From Cubamyces lactineus (Eukaryota; Basidiomycota; Agaricomycetes; Polyporales; Polyporaceae): a stretch of 64,000 nt of DNA. Below are positions 42,992-54,318 of the stretch, piece by piece. The position numbers and the translations under genes are program-made. The stretch covers positions 868,001-932,000 of the forward strand of contig JACDTU010000014.1 of the NCBI GenBank assembly GCA_022376465.1, read 5' to 3'. The notes under the pieces are model-generated. The model worked only from the letters and a program-made list of their open reading frames with translations. It was not told where the DNA came from and did no database searches. Each line of letters opens with the position of its first letter. The stretch's first letter is position 1.

Positions 42992-44843
42992 ATGGGAGCG
43001 GGGCAGTCTACTGCGTCACAAATCCCGCCTCGCGCCCTTCATGTCCTCCGTGTCACCCCGTCTTCACCTGCGTCTCAAACTAACATCGAACCGTATTTCG
43101 ACTTCGTCGTTGGATACAAGGGCGACTCTCTCGCGTCCCACAATACCATTGACGCGTCGGAATTAGAGAGGATAGTCGAGAGCCATGAAGGGAGGACCCT
43201 CAATCTCCTGGTCTGGAACAGCAAGAGCCAGGCTACCCGCGGTACGTCAAGGGCAGTGTCTATTGTTGGTTCAATGCCTAACAAGCTCATTCTGCGCAGT
43301 GGTACCTATAGTGCCCTCTCGGGACTGGTCCTCGCCACATACGAATATACCAGACCCCCAAGAGCCCGAAGCTGAGCGAAAACCCTCCCTACTCGGTCTT
43401 AGTATGCGAATGTGCGAGCCCGAATTCGCGATGGACAATGTTTGGCACGTTCTGGACGTGTTGGAGGGGAGCCCTGCAGAAAGTGCGGGGCTTGTACCAT
43501 ATGGGGACTGGATCATCGGCTGGTCTGGGGGCGTTCTAAGTGCAGAGGGCGACTTCTACGAGGTTGTCGAAGCGGTGCGTGCCTTTCATGTCCGCCGTCA
43601 CCGCGTGGGGTGTCTTACACGCTTGATAGCATATCGACAAGCCACTACGCGTGTATGTTTATTCTTACGACTTCGAGTACGTACACTTTGCCGCACTTTC
43701 TCCCCCTTGTCCAATGCTCACCTTATGCGAATGATTGCTCAGCACCATCCGCGAGGTCGTCCTGATACCGAACCGCCACTGGGGCGGCGAAGGTCTCCTT
43801 GGTTGCGTCTTTGGGTACGTTTCTCCCCTCGCTGTCATTTAGTGTTGCTTGAGAATAACGCGCCCGACGACAGCTTCGGGCTACTTCATCGCATACCTCC
43901 GTTGCCGGCGGATCGCGAGCCCGGCGCGATACCTCCGGAGCTCGCGCAGGACGAAGAAGAGTATGAGGAGCAGCAACTATTCGTGCCGGCGGATCTCCCC
44001 GGCGCTGCGGAGACTCCAGAGGAGATGGAGGAGAGGATACGATGGGAAGAAGAAGAGTGGGAACGCGAGCAGTCATACGGCGGTCATTACGTTCATGACA
44101 ATGGCTCTGCATATCAAAACTCTTCTTCCTACTACGGACAGCCTGGGTCTGAGGGAGAGCAGCGTACACATGTGCACGGCGTGGAGAACGGGTCCTCACA
44201 ACTGCAAGATGAACAACCCTTTGAGACGCCGCACGCTTCGCATTCTCATTCCCACGACGCGCACCACGAAAATCACCACGGCCATGATCATGCATCCCAA
44301 AGTGGAAACGGACATGCACACCATGAACACGACCGTGAACACGACCACGACCACGACGATCATGACCACCACAATCACGAACACAAGCCCCATTGGACGG
44401 GAGGTACCGCCTCAGCCTTGCCCCAGACCCCCGCAGCACCCATCCCTCGACTACCGAATCGAACGCCGTCGATCTCAAGTCCGCGCGCGTCGACGCCCAC
44501 ACCCACCCGCCCGTTCGGGGCGTACATGAACGGTGATTCGTCGCACCAGTCCTGAACGTCTGAGCTGCACACTCAACGCTGCCCTTTCTTCTTCGCCCAC
44601 CAAGGTTTCGGCCCGAGCATGAGCCCGCGGACGCCCTCGTGGGACAGCAGAGGCATCGGGTTCGTCGGCGCGGCTGCGGGTGGCCACGTCCGGACTGCAT
44701 CAGGCGCTGGCTACGGGAGCAGGGACGTCGACGTCGACAGAGAGGTGGACGCAGATGGCGAGAGTGTCGCTGACACGGACGTAACGGACGTGACGGATGC
44801 GACGGACGTTACTTCGGCAGGCAGCCTCACAAGTGTCGACTGA
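42992..44843 (+). CDS. GRH1: GRASP55/65-type Golgi reassembly stacking protein homologue
   Basis: Peripheral membrane protein of early Golgi/COPII sites, involved in tethering and unconventional secretion. Exons are 42992-43241, 43300-43574, 43630-43676, 43743-43814 and 43874-44532, with a likely last exon 44605-44843, giving 513 aa. If the last intron is retained the protein stops at 44555 (441 aa). The start MGAGQSTAS offers Gly2 as a myristoylation site, as in animal GRASPs. Two PDZ-like halves follow: FDFVVGYKGDSL/LNLLVWNSK, and MRMCEPEFAMDNVWHVLDV, SPAESAGLVPYGDWIIGWS. The landmark GFGLLHRIP closes the GRASP domain. The C-terminal region is acidic, then extremely rich in His and Asp (44230-44395), then Ser/Pro-rich. 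Confidence 0.9.
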
Positions 44844-45138
44844 GCGATGGGCTGACTCGTGCACCCCTCATATCACTGTCGGCGTCATGGAGGGCATACT
44901 CGTACTTTTTTGTGGATCTGGTCATGATTCTGCTTTGGTTCCATGGCATGTAGAGCTTGGATTGATACTATCTTTCACGTGTGGGCTGAACTTGTATCAT
45001 TCCATGTTTACACAAGCCCAAGCCTGAAAGACCGGGCGAATGGTGGATGAGGGTCTAAAGAGACAAGTTGACACAGCATTCCATGGTACAGCACAAGCAA
45101 TATCGTACACATCACGGGCTCCCCGATACAAATGCACA

Positions 45139-47726
45139 TCAAGTGCGAGATGTGTCTTGCTCTCCTCTCTTGTCGTCCACGATGAGATTTTGTACAATCA
45201 AAGGCCACACTGGATGTGGATGAGCAATGCGCAGGAGTGTAACTCGGGCTGTCAGTCTCACCTTCCTCGAAACCCGGTAGCTTTCCAAGGCGAAGCTGTT
45301 GTCCGATGTTCGTGAGCGAGCCCTTGCGCACGGCCAGCCAGTGGTCACACATGAATTTGACCTCCACCTGGTAACGGCGGTCAACCTTGAATCATGCAAG
45401 AGCGTATCATCGGCAAGGGGTATGCTCACTTTACGAACGTCCTCGAACGCGGCCGTGAACGCGGAGAATGCTTCATATGTAACGTTCTCGATCGTGAGAG
45501 ATTTCTCTATATGCTGAAAGGCGCGTTCCTTTAGCTCTTGTAGTCCCAGCCCTGCCAGCCCCATCAGTCAAACTACCGAGAAGTCTTAAAGGAGGGCGAC
45601 GCCGCTTACTGTCTGCCAACCGATACACCGACTTCGCCGAGGGTGGCTGTGGCCGTCCAGGGTTGTTACGCATCCACTCCGCAACCCAGTCTTTGCGTGT
45701 TTTCGGGCCAACAAGCGTAGATGACGACGAGGCGGCCGTCTCCGAGGGCTGCTGTTGGTTTGCCCGCGAGCCAGCTCCAGGTAACCCGAACGGCGACTGG
45801 CTGTCAAGCGGAACTGCAGATGGCGTCGAGACTACGGACGTCCCGGGTGGAGCAGATGTCGATGAAGAGATCGTGAGAAAGGTGGAAGAAAGCGGGGCGA
45901 ACACGATCATGTCTGTGTAAAGCTGACGTCCGCTTGAGCAGGCTGCTCGAATGAATATCACGTCACGTCTGAGCTCACATAGTAGAGGACTGCGCGGTAT
46001 GTCGTATACGCTACGTCTCTCACGACAACGCACACCTTTTTGGGGCCGGGCACCTCAGGCGCAGGATCAGACGCGCGGACGGAGGCCGTTCGCCTCAGTG
46101 CTGAAGGGACAGCGGCTTCCTCTGTCTCTAGTGTCGTGTCTCGGCTCCTCGGGGATGACGGATGTGAAAGCTTCGGTCGTATGTTCCTTTGGCTCTGCAT
46201 GGCATCGCCGTCGCTCGGCTTGTCCTCTTGATCACCTTCTGAAAGGCCGTCATCACTTACTGCACGCCTCTTGCCCGCACTGGCTTCTTCCTCGCGTATA
46301 GCCTGGGGTACTGGTTCATCGGTTGCCATTGGCTCAGAAATTTGCTCAGCCCGTCGCTGATCTAGCTCGGTCCCAGGCTCGTGGTCATTATCGAGCATTG
46401 GGGTGTCATCGTCGTCTTCGAAATCGGAGTCGTCGAAATGCGGCACATATGCAGTCATGTCGGAGACGCTGGCGTCATCAGGTGGGCCAAGGTCGACTTC
46501 ACCCCCAAAGTCCAGACCTCCATTGGCATACGACGACCCTTCTGCGAAACCTGAGTTGAACACTATGCAGGGAGTTAGAGAGGAGACAGGCTGGTTAGAG
46601 CGGTCTACGCCTTACTATCGTCGAAATATTCTACCCTGCGCAGCAGCTTCCTCGAAGCGTATATTTTCCGGGCCTCCGTCTTTCTCCGTTGGGGCAAGAT
46701 GAACTCGACATCAGAGTATACGGGGCTGTAACAGGAGTGAGAGTGTCCGCGACGGATGATTGCAGATGACTTACTCATCGAGCAAAGACCCAATGGTATC
46801 CAGAAGATCTCTAGGGACCGGGTGGCGAGGAATAGGAGCGACCGGTGTAGGGGGTGCAGGAATCGACGTCAAGGAACAGATAATGATCAAGGCATCGTTC
46901 TGTCTTATGGTTGTATGCTGCATAATTGCATCTCTGCGAGCAAACTGGGCCCATCCCCAGTTCTGCGCCTATTCAGAGCCGATGAGTACTTACTTCCGGT
47001 ACTGTGTCAGACCTGACAGTGTCTTTGCCTACCCCAGGGTAATAGAAGCTGTGTTCGTGCGCCTCCTTCATATTGAATTGTACTATCCTGCTCAGGCTGT
47101 TCCCGGTTGTAAACATTGTATATGAGCAGATATTTGCGATACTCACCTGCGTATCTCGAAGCTGAAGTTGAAACGACCTTGGCGTTCCCATCTAAGAATG
47201 CCGTTAGAGGCCATCTCATGTTACCTCCTATACTCCAAGTATAGCTTACTTTCCATTGACACCGCTCTCTTTTTCTGCGATCGTTGGCTGGGTGAACGGT
47301 GAATACGAGGTATAGCACGAGATCTCCGGTGTGCCACCGACCTCACAGCCCAGATATAAGCTGACAAAGGTTTGGCCCTCGGTTCCAATGATCCCCGAGT
47401 TCGCATAGAACATGATCTGCACAGATATGCTCAGGCCTTGATCACTGCAGTGCAAGCAATCCGAGCTTAATACTCACTTGCCATCGACCGTCTCCGAACT
47501 TTGGGGATTTAGTTACCTTGGACTTGGCGTCCCCCTTACTGCGAATATATATCAGGCTGTGGGGTTACGTGGGTTGGTTGAGCACATCTACTAACCTACT
47601 CTCAAACAGATTTTTCAGTCCTCGCAGTGTCCATTCAAACGTGACGGTACTGCTCTCCTTTGCATCAAGCGAGCTTGTATCTTGGATAGGTTTCCCAGGA
47701 GCGGCGGGGAGAAAGAAGGACGCCAT
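45139..47726 (-). CDS. MATH-BTB domain protein, probable Cul3 adaptor
   Basis: The ATG at 47726 starts MASFFLPAAPGK; an in-frame stop lies upstream. The N-terminal MATH/TRAF-like domain is spread over several exons (TVTFEWTLRGLKNLFES, KFGDGRWQIMFYANSG, VSLYLGCEV). A BTB fold follows: SPVYSDVEFILPQRR, IYASRKLLRRVEYFDD and FNSGFAEGSS. It is interrupted by about 150 mostly acidic residues and resumes at VVVRDVAYTTYRAVLYY and IYTDMIVFAPLSS. A C-terminal helical part (LKERAFQHIEKSLT, VKFMCDHWLAVRKGS) ends QDTSRT at 45139 after a last intron. MATH-BTB proteins link substrates, via MATH, to Cullin-3 ubiquitin ligases, via BTB. I estimate about 560-600 aa. The domain call is strong; individual exon limits are less certain. 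Confidence 0.82.
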
Positions 47727-50220
47727 GGGTCTACCATTCAACGTCGAATCAGATACTTATGCGCCTCAGTTTCCTCAAAAAATGGCAGTGGTGGAGGGAG
47801 ACGTACGCAGGCTGTATGCGCACTGGCAGTGGAGTGGCTGCAGTGCCTTAGGGGCGTTGTGGCGCTCGAACCAAGCACGGCATGACCGGCGCTTGATGCG
47901 TTGACCGACCCGACACAATGAGCGCCTTGTACGTACTACACCAGCTCGATGCTGCGTGTCTCGGATCGAGAATGTACGGCTCAACTACTTCTCACTGCTA
48001 TCGATCGATGTCATCTATTCATTCTGGAGCGGCCTACATGATACTAATGCGACTCTGCCATCCGCCCGACAGTCCCATTCTCTCAAAGATCCAGGAGTAT
48101 GCGGAAAGTCTACTGACGACAATAACCCATCGCGACAAAACAAGTATGCTCATCACTGCCGGAGCGAGAGCAGTCTTGTCGTTTGCAGGTAAGTACTCAT
48201 TGCTGAAAAGCTGGTCTAGGTTTAGCATCTCACATATGGTTAGATTGGGCATAGCACGTACCTAGTGCGAAGAATGTGAGGGTTTGCCTGACGAGGTAGG
48301 GTTGGAATCGATTGCAAAGACTAGCTTTAGTGCGCAGAGAACAGACCAGACAGAAAGAGGGCGAGAACGAAGAACTGGGCAGATAGCACAGCAACGAAGA
48401 AGTGCAGACAGAGTGAAGCGAGCGACTCGGAGTGTCGGGAACAGTTGAGGACGGACAGCGATGTTACAATCATAGAGCAGAGGAGAGCAGCGCAGAGGAG
48501 AGCAAAAGCCGCATAGTTCGTGTCTGCCAAGTCCCAGACGTAGCTCAGCGTTTTTGAGAATCGGCGCCAGCACCATAGAAAGCCAGGTCAGACAGCACAG
48601 CAGGTAGTGTCGGCTCCGCACAGCGGAAACAATTCATCAGTAGCAACGGCAGCGACCACCTGTTCGTATCATGTGTCAGCATTTGAAATCTAACTTTCTA
48701 GAGGAGGAAGTTAACCTATAGCGGCCGCTGAGTCGCTGCGGCTCCTTTTGACGAATGGCCGTCGTCATGAGGATCCGCCTGAGAGTATACCAGGATATTA
48801 TTCCCCGTGCACAGGGAAAACGCCTGGTTGTGCATCGGATAAGACCGAAGGACAGCACGCGTGCACTCGTGTGTCCTGCGGGAGCAACTTGATGTCGGTG
48901 AGCGGCGTATGATGTGGTAGATGATGTGAAGTGGCTCACCGAATGCAGATGAACAAGGAGCTGCCGTCCGAGCTCACGTGGAACGCCGGTAGGGACGGCA
49001 GAAGTGACATCTATCCACGCCTGGAGAGAACATACGTGTGCATTCGTATATCTTCCAGGCTTACTGAACGTGCGTTAGCTTTGCACTTCGTGCGACAGCA
49101 CGCGCCGTTGGGAGCTCACCAGATGAACATCAGGGTAGATGAACAATGGATGTTCGAAGCTCAGCTTCTCCGAACGATCTTGTGTTGTCGGGAGAGCTGA
49201 GAAATGAACAGAGAGATACAGGCCTAGCGCGCCTAGTGCTATGCGTAGCTAGCACGTCTTGAAGGAACGCGACCTAAGAAACTCGCACAGGGACATGCGA
49301 ATCGAACTACATCTGCGAATCGTCGCCGTCAGCGCCGCCCAATCGCGCCGAGGGTCGTGGCTTACCTATAAATAGATGTGTGCATACGGAATCCAAGGAG
49401 CGGAAGGGTGAAAGGAGTGTGGAATGTAAGGAGCGTCGGTATGAATGAGTGACTTGGATGAGTGTAGGGAGTGGCATGTCAAACGAGTGGAGGTTGGAGA
49501 GTCACAGAAGTGCCCTCAGTATAGCCGGGCTAGAAGGAGTGGACGAAGCGCGGAGGCTTCAGAGCGGTCGCCACAACCGCTGTTGCTCATGGAGGCGGGA
49601 GTGTCGAACGTCGTCGACAGTCGTAGTGCAGGTCGGGCACAAAGACGGCCGGGACGTCGAGCATGTGGTGGCGAGGGGAGGCGGGTCGGTACCTGCTAGT
49701 CACGAACGATCACAATGCGGATCCGAGCATTGTGGACGGTCGAGCCAGTGGTTGCCGTTGGGTGCGGAATCTACTGCTCGAGATTGTGGTCGATTCCCAC
49801 GAGGCCCAGTCGGAGGCCAAAGAGATTGGGATGTCGGCATCGAGTGTATTCCAGGATGGTAGGCTGATCGGGTTTGTCGAGCGTGCCCTACCGTACGGAC
49901 TGTGAGCAGCAGTCCAGCAGGTGTGGTATGTCGACGTTGAAAGAGGAAATGGCGGTATCGTCGGAAGCGCTGGGCGATGTCAGATTGGATCCGGAGGGTC
50001 TGATATCGGACCGTGAACTCGTCGACGGTGAAGGATATAGGGGAGTTCGATAGCAAGTTGAGAGCAAGTGCAGGGATATTGAGGCTCTGGATAACGCAGG
50101 ACTGAAATTGTTGGTAGATGGTGGGAAAGAGGTGGCAGTGAAGAAGAGGGAATATGCGGAGGTTCTTGATTCCAGATGGCGGCGAGGGGGAGTCGTTCGA
50201 GGTCTGAGACATGCACCACC
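47727..50220. other. region without a confident gene
   Basis: About 2.5 kb. A possible small spliced gene (48716-49010, -) is listed separately. A + frame around 49663-49905 and a - frame at 49700-50212 overlap each other and neither shows a known motif. A hydrophobic - frame at 48327-48530 could be a membrane fragment but has no supported context. Confidence 0.45.
48716..49010 (-). CDS. possible small protein, 76 aa
   Basis: ATG at 49010; exon 48940-49010, a 64-nt GT-AG intron, then exon 48716-48875. The spliced frame contains FHVSSDGSSLFICIR, THECTRAVLRSYPMHNQ and ILVYSQADPHDDGHSSKG, and ends TQRPL. Frame is preserved across a canonical intron of normal size, and residue composition looks protein-like. 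An alternative frame over the same introns is also open, and more exons may lie upstream. No family recognised; it may be the end of a larger or decayed gene. Confidence 0.3.
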
Positions 50221-53200
50221 TTAGTTGGAAGGGGCTGGCGCTTTGTTCTTCTTGACGATCCGAAGCGGCTGGGTCACGGCATCTCAGTAACTCTGCATGT
50301 TCGCACCGAGAATGTACTCACCTTGACAGGACTGAAATTGTAAACAATGGGAATTATGGGAGCAGGAACATATCCCTCGTCCCTGGGCACGAACTCGGCA
50401 GCAAGGTCCGCATCGCTCGGACAGCTCCAGTACCACCAAAATTGGTCGCGCGCTGCATTTACGAGGCTCTCTCGATAGTGGTCCACGGGGCTGGGCTCAG
50501 GGGCGGGGGCGACGGGAGCGTTCTTTATTGGTTTTAATGAGATGATAGGACCAGGTAGAGGCGCCTCGCTGGGCTTGAACACAGCAGCAAGGTCCTCGAC
50601 GCTTGGACGGGTCCAGTTCCGCCAGAACGACTCGCGCGCCTCCTTCACAAGCCTATCTGAGAACGGTCCAGGGGCGGACATGTCGATCGTAGCGCGAGTT
50701 CGCCAATACTCCTCCGACTCGGAATCTTCCTCCGCAACTGCGAGCTCGGGGGCTTCGTCGAAGAGAGTGCGCGCAGACCTGGAAGGCTTCTCTGGGGGTG
50801 CGTAGAGTTCGAGGAGATCGTCAACCTCCCCGTAGATCCCTTCCACGGATAGCATGTACTCCTGCATGGGGTCGAGTTGTTCGGACACATGCTGTGGCTC
50901 TGGTTCTGGCTCAGGTACTCGCTCGCGGCGGATGTCGGCGATGACCTTATCGACAAACGCTTGGGCGATTTGAGACTGCCGCTGAGCTGCCCGCTGAGTC
51001 GCACGCTCTGCGATGGCTTCCTCGGTGTATAACTGGGATCTTGCGCTTTCCCATACGTCTTCAAACGTGATGCGCAGCGGGTGTGCTGCATGCGGTTGAT
51101 GTACATCACGAATGACGCTTTCCTGGACGTCGCAGCGGTGGGTCGCTGGTGACTGTTGTACTCCCGGCTCGTCAATGACCTGAGGACAATCAATCTCCGG
51201 TCAACTGTATCGCAGGTTTCAGAGAGCTCACCTTGTGAACTATGTCTTTGTCCCTCTCCGACGAGACACAGGTCATATCCGAATCAGAAGGACATTCCTC
51301 TTCATATTGGCTCTCGGGCGCCAAAACGTTGGGATTGTCGAAGAAGTCGAGCGCCGTAACGAATGGGGTAGCACACTGTATAAACCCGAGGGATTGCATG
51401 CAGGCATTGGGTTGTAAGAGTGGCGCTGTGAGTGCCTCATCCTGCGCGTCCGAGGGTACCTCGGACTCGGCGCCGAGATGATGCTACCTCGCGTCAGAGA
51501 TGAAGGGGATAGAGTAGTTGGTCGAACTTACCTCGACGATCGCATCAAGCGACGCACGAGTGGGCATAGAAAGAAGGGGCGGCCCGCACATAAACCCGGG
51601 GAAGGAAGCTTGTGCGAAGTTGGACGCAAACTCCGGGCTTCCAGGCTGGGGCTGTTCGGACGGTTGTTCGCAAGCAAGGCATTCAACCGAAGGTGGACTA
51701 GATAGCGGCAACAAGCTTGCTTCGATGCCATCGCGCCACGAAGGGGGAGGTGGTGCACAGGCGAATTCTTCAAGAACGGCAACAACGGAAGACGACAAGG
51801 TGAGGGCCGGGGAGGGCTCTTCAGTACCCGATGCAAGAACTTCGCTTGTGTCCGAGGGATCCGCGCCGACCATAGCGGGGAACGGCTCGGTAGGCGCGCT
51901 GTCCTCCAAAATGATGGCGTGACCGACGTCGGCCAGAGTCTTCACCAAACGTCGCGACCACCCGACGACGACGGAACCCAGACGGCGATAGGACAGGGTA
52001 TATGCACCAGATTCAGGCGCGTGGCCCTCGGGAACTGGGATCCAGCCACCAGGCATCCGACTGTCGTCCTCTGTAACGGCCGTCTCCAATCCGGATATCT
52101 CGAAGCAGGAATGCACTGGGCCCATGGACGGCAATTCATCCTCTGCCAAGCACGTCTCAACGTCCTCCTCGACGGAGACATTCACGTTCACAGGGGAATC
52201 CTCTTCCGTAACCGTAGGACACTCTAGGTCAACCTGAGAATACTCGTTCGGCTCGCTCTCCTCGCAAACTCGCACAGCGTCTTCGTCCTCGAGGTCGACA
52301 TCTCGAGGTTGATGGATACTGTGGAGGGATGGAGAGCAGGCTGGAGCGTCCGGGTCGGTGATCGTGACCTGGATTTCGGTTGTCCCATGGTCGATGGGGT
52401 CTTCCTCTGAGAGCGAAAGTTCGCCAGGTCCGTCAGACGCGACGGAGTCTTCCAACGCATCTGAAGCCGAGAACGGCACCGCGACCTCCGAAGGAATTGG
52501 CGTTTCATCTTCAGGTACCGCTGCTTCATGCAGCTGCCCACAGACCAGAGTGGAGTCTTCCTCGAGGCGAAGTGAGGACGTGAAGTCGAGATCACCCTGG
52601 AAGGGTTCAGAGGAGATATGTTCTTGAGGCGAGAACGGGACAGGGGCTAAGTCGTTCTTGAGCTGGATGACGGTGGATGCAGGCTCCTCTTCAGGCTGAG
52701 GAGGGAGCTCGGCGACGGACGGAAGGCAGGGAACCGCGCATTCGACGGGCTCTTCCTTGACTAGAAGCGCTCCCGAAGGAACCTCCGACGCACCCAGGAA
52801 ATTGGCGGCGTCGTCCTCGGGTTCAGCCTTGATGCAGAACTCCAATGGCGCAGCTAGGGCATCGTAAGCGACAGGGAGCGTTGGCTCGACAGATGCGACG
52901 ACTAGCGTAGGCTCCTGCAGTGCGACTGGTACTTCCATATTGATGTCCTCTTCGGCCGGGGAAACGGGGGCAGTCAGCAGGAGGTCGGTAGGCAGGGAAG
53001 CGGAAGGTTGAATGGAGCCTCCACGTAGTGCAACGGCCAACAACAAGTCGTCGAAGTATATGTTGTCAGGCTCTTCTTCTTTGACGTCGAGGCACGGGGC
53101 AACGTCAGCAGGTGCTTGAGGCTGGGCCATGTCGACGTCCTCCTCTATGAGCAGAGGAGGAAGGAAGAGGTCAGAATGGTCAGAACGGACGCAGAGTTGC

Positions 53201-54318
53201 GTGTGGCCTAGAGCTTGGGCTGCAGCTACGATAGCAGGAGGAATGTTGACGTCTTCCTGCTCGAGCTTGACCTGCGGCCGAGAGCTCGGTCCGACAACGG
53301 CGACTTGATGCTCGGCACCGACGAACTCGTCGGCCCATGCGCAAGCAGTAGGCGGAATGAGATCTACTGACATCGACATGGTGACCTCGTCTCGTGGAGT
53401 CGCGAGAACAGGCTCTACCACGGTTTCTTTCAATGCGTAAGTGATCTCGACGGAGGGTGAGGGTTCGACCTTGACATCGCTTAAGATGATCTGATGGGTT
53501 GCCTCCCTGAGCACTTCTTGAACGAATTGAGACTCCATTGTGGCGGGAGTGTCCAGGGTGACGACAACATCTTCGACAAAGGATTGCTCGTGGATGTACG
53601 CCGACGATTGCGTGGACCACAGTAGCTGCTGCTCATCTTCTTGCTTAATGAACAAATGGCCTTCTGCACCTGAAACGAGAGCCGGGATCACGCCCTCGGT
53701 GGGTTCGTCCTTGACTGCCACGATATCGCAGTCGACTGAAGCTGTGCTATTTCAGACACTTGCCAATTGGAAAATGGTATATTCTACGCACTCTGACTGT
53801 ATGTTGCTGAGTGGGTCTCCTCTCGATCATCGTCCAGGGACCTGAAGGACATGAAAGCTGCAATGTCCGAGAGGATCTGGTCGACGATGGTCTTCAGATA
53901 AGCACTCATAGAAACACTGCACACTTACCTCGATTTCCTCCTCGGAAGTCCGAACGCAACGCCGGATAGCGTGTCCCATGCGGAGGTCTACATCACCACA
54001 GGTTCGGCGCTTGAGACACCGTAGATGCTGGTCGTCGATCAACGAGTAGGAATCTCCTTCATTCCAACTGTCAACATCCATGGCAGCTGTGGCCTCTCGT
54101 GTGGCGATGCGCGCCGCGACAGCTGCTGGGTGGTGCCGGCCAAAAGGCTTGTAGTCCTTGAGGACGAGCTTGCGGTACTCGGCCTTGGAAGCAAAGACCC
54201 TCTTCCCAAGACGAGCGGCTGCCCAAGGCGGAGCAATGTATGGGCCGTGTGGGCCCCAAGGGTATTGTTCTATGCGGGATTCGCGAAGAGTTCTGAGCTG
54301 TTGAAAGAGCGTAGGCAT
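50221..54318 (-). CDS. large unknown acidic protein with sumoylation-type motifs and a C-terminal aromatic repeat
   Basis: ATG at 54318. Exon 1 is 53929-54318, a likely 50-nt exon 2 adds TIVDQILSDIAAFMS, and exon 3 (51532-53746) is one long acidic exon. Exon 4 starts at 51465, exon 5 covers about 50.3-51.2 kb, and the last exon ends PLRIVKKNKAPAPSN. Total is about 1,260 aa. The N-terminus is basic/aromatic (YPWGPHGPYIAPPWAAARLG, VFASKAEYRKLVLKDYKPFG). The middle is Glu/Pro/Ser/Val-rich with seven psi-K-x-E motifs (VKDE, IKQE, VKVE, VKLE, VKEE twice, IKAE). The C-terminal part carries two similar ~45-residue units with FWxxW. No catalytic domain is visible. A nuclear role is inferred from composition only. 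Exons 1-2 are the least certain. Confidence 0.65.
50343..50477 (-). repeat. C-terminal protein repeat, copy 2
   Basis: Encodes SLVNAARDQFWWYWSCPS followed by DADLAAEFVPRD and PAPIIPI. It matches copy 1 at about half of its positions in the same order. Confidence 0.75.
50529..50663 (-). repeat. C-terminal protein repeat, copy 1
   Basis: Encodes RLVKEARESFWRNWTRPS followed by VEDLAAVFKPSE and PGPIISL. Shared pattern with copy 2: LVxxAR(E/D)xFWxxW(T/S)xPSxxDLAAxFxP, then P(G/A)PII. Confidence 0.75.

Noticed and set aside
43723..44700. 325-codon minus-strand frame
   Set aside because: Antisense of the GRASP C-terminal exons; its apparent Val/Gly pattern is the complement of His/Asp codons.
49663..49905. 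Plus-strand frame ending ERALPYGL
   Set aside because: It looks moderately protein-like but overlaps an equally open minus-strand frame, lacks a supported start or introns, and has no motif; direction cannot be decided.
29136..54318. SUMO E1 (AOS1), SMC6 and the psi-K-x-E-rich protein as one SUMO gene cluster
   Set aside because: They are separated by many unrelated genes and belong to general housekeeping; co-location is most simply chance.
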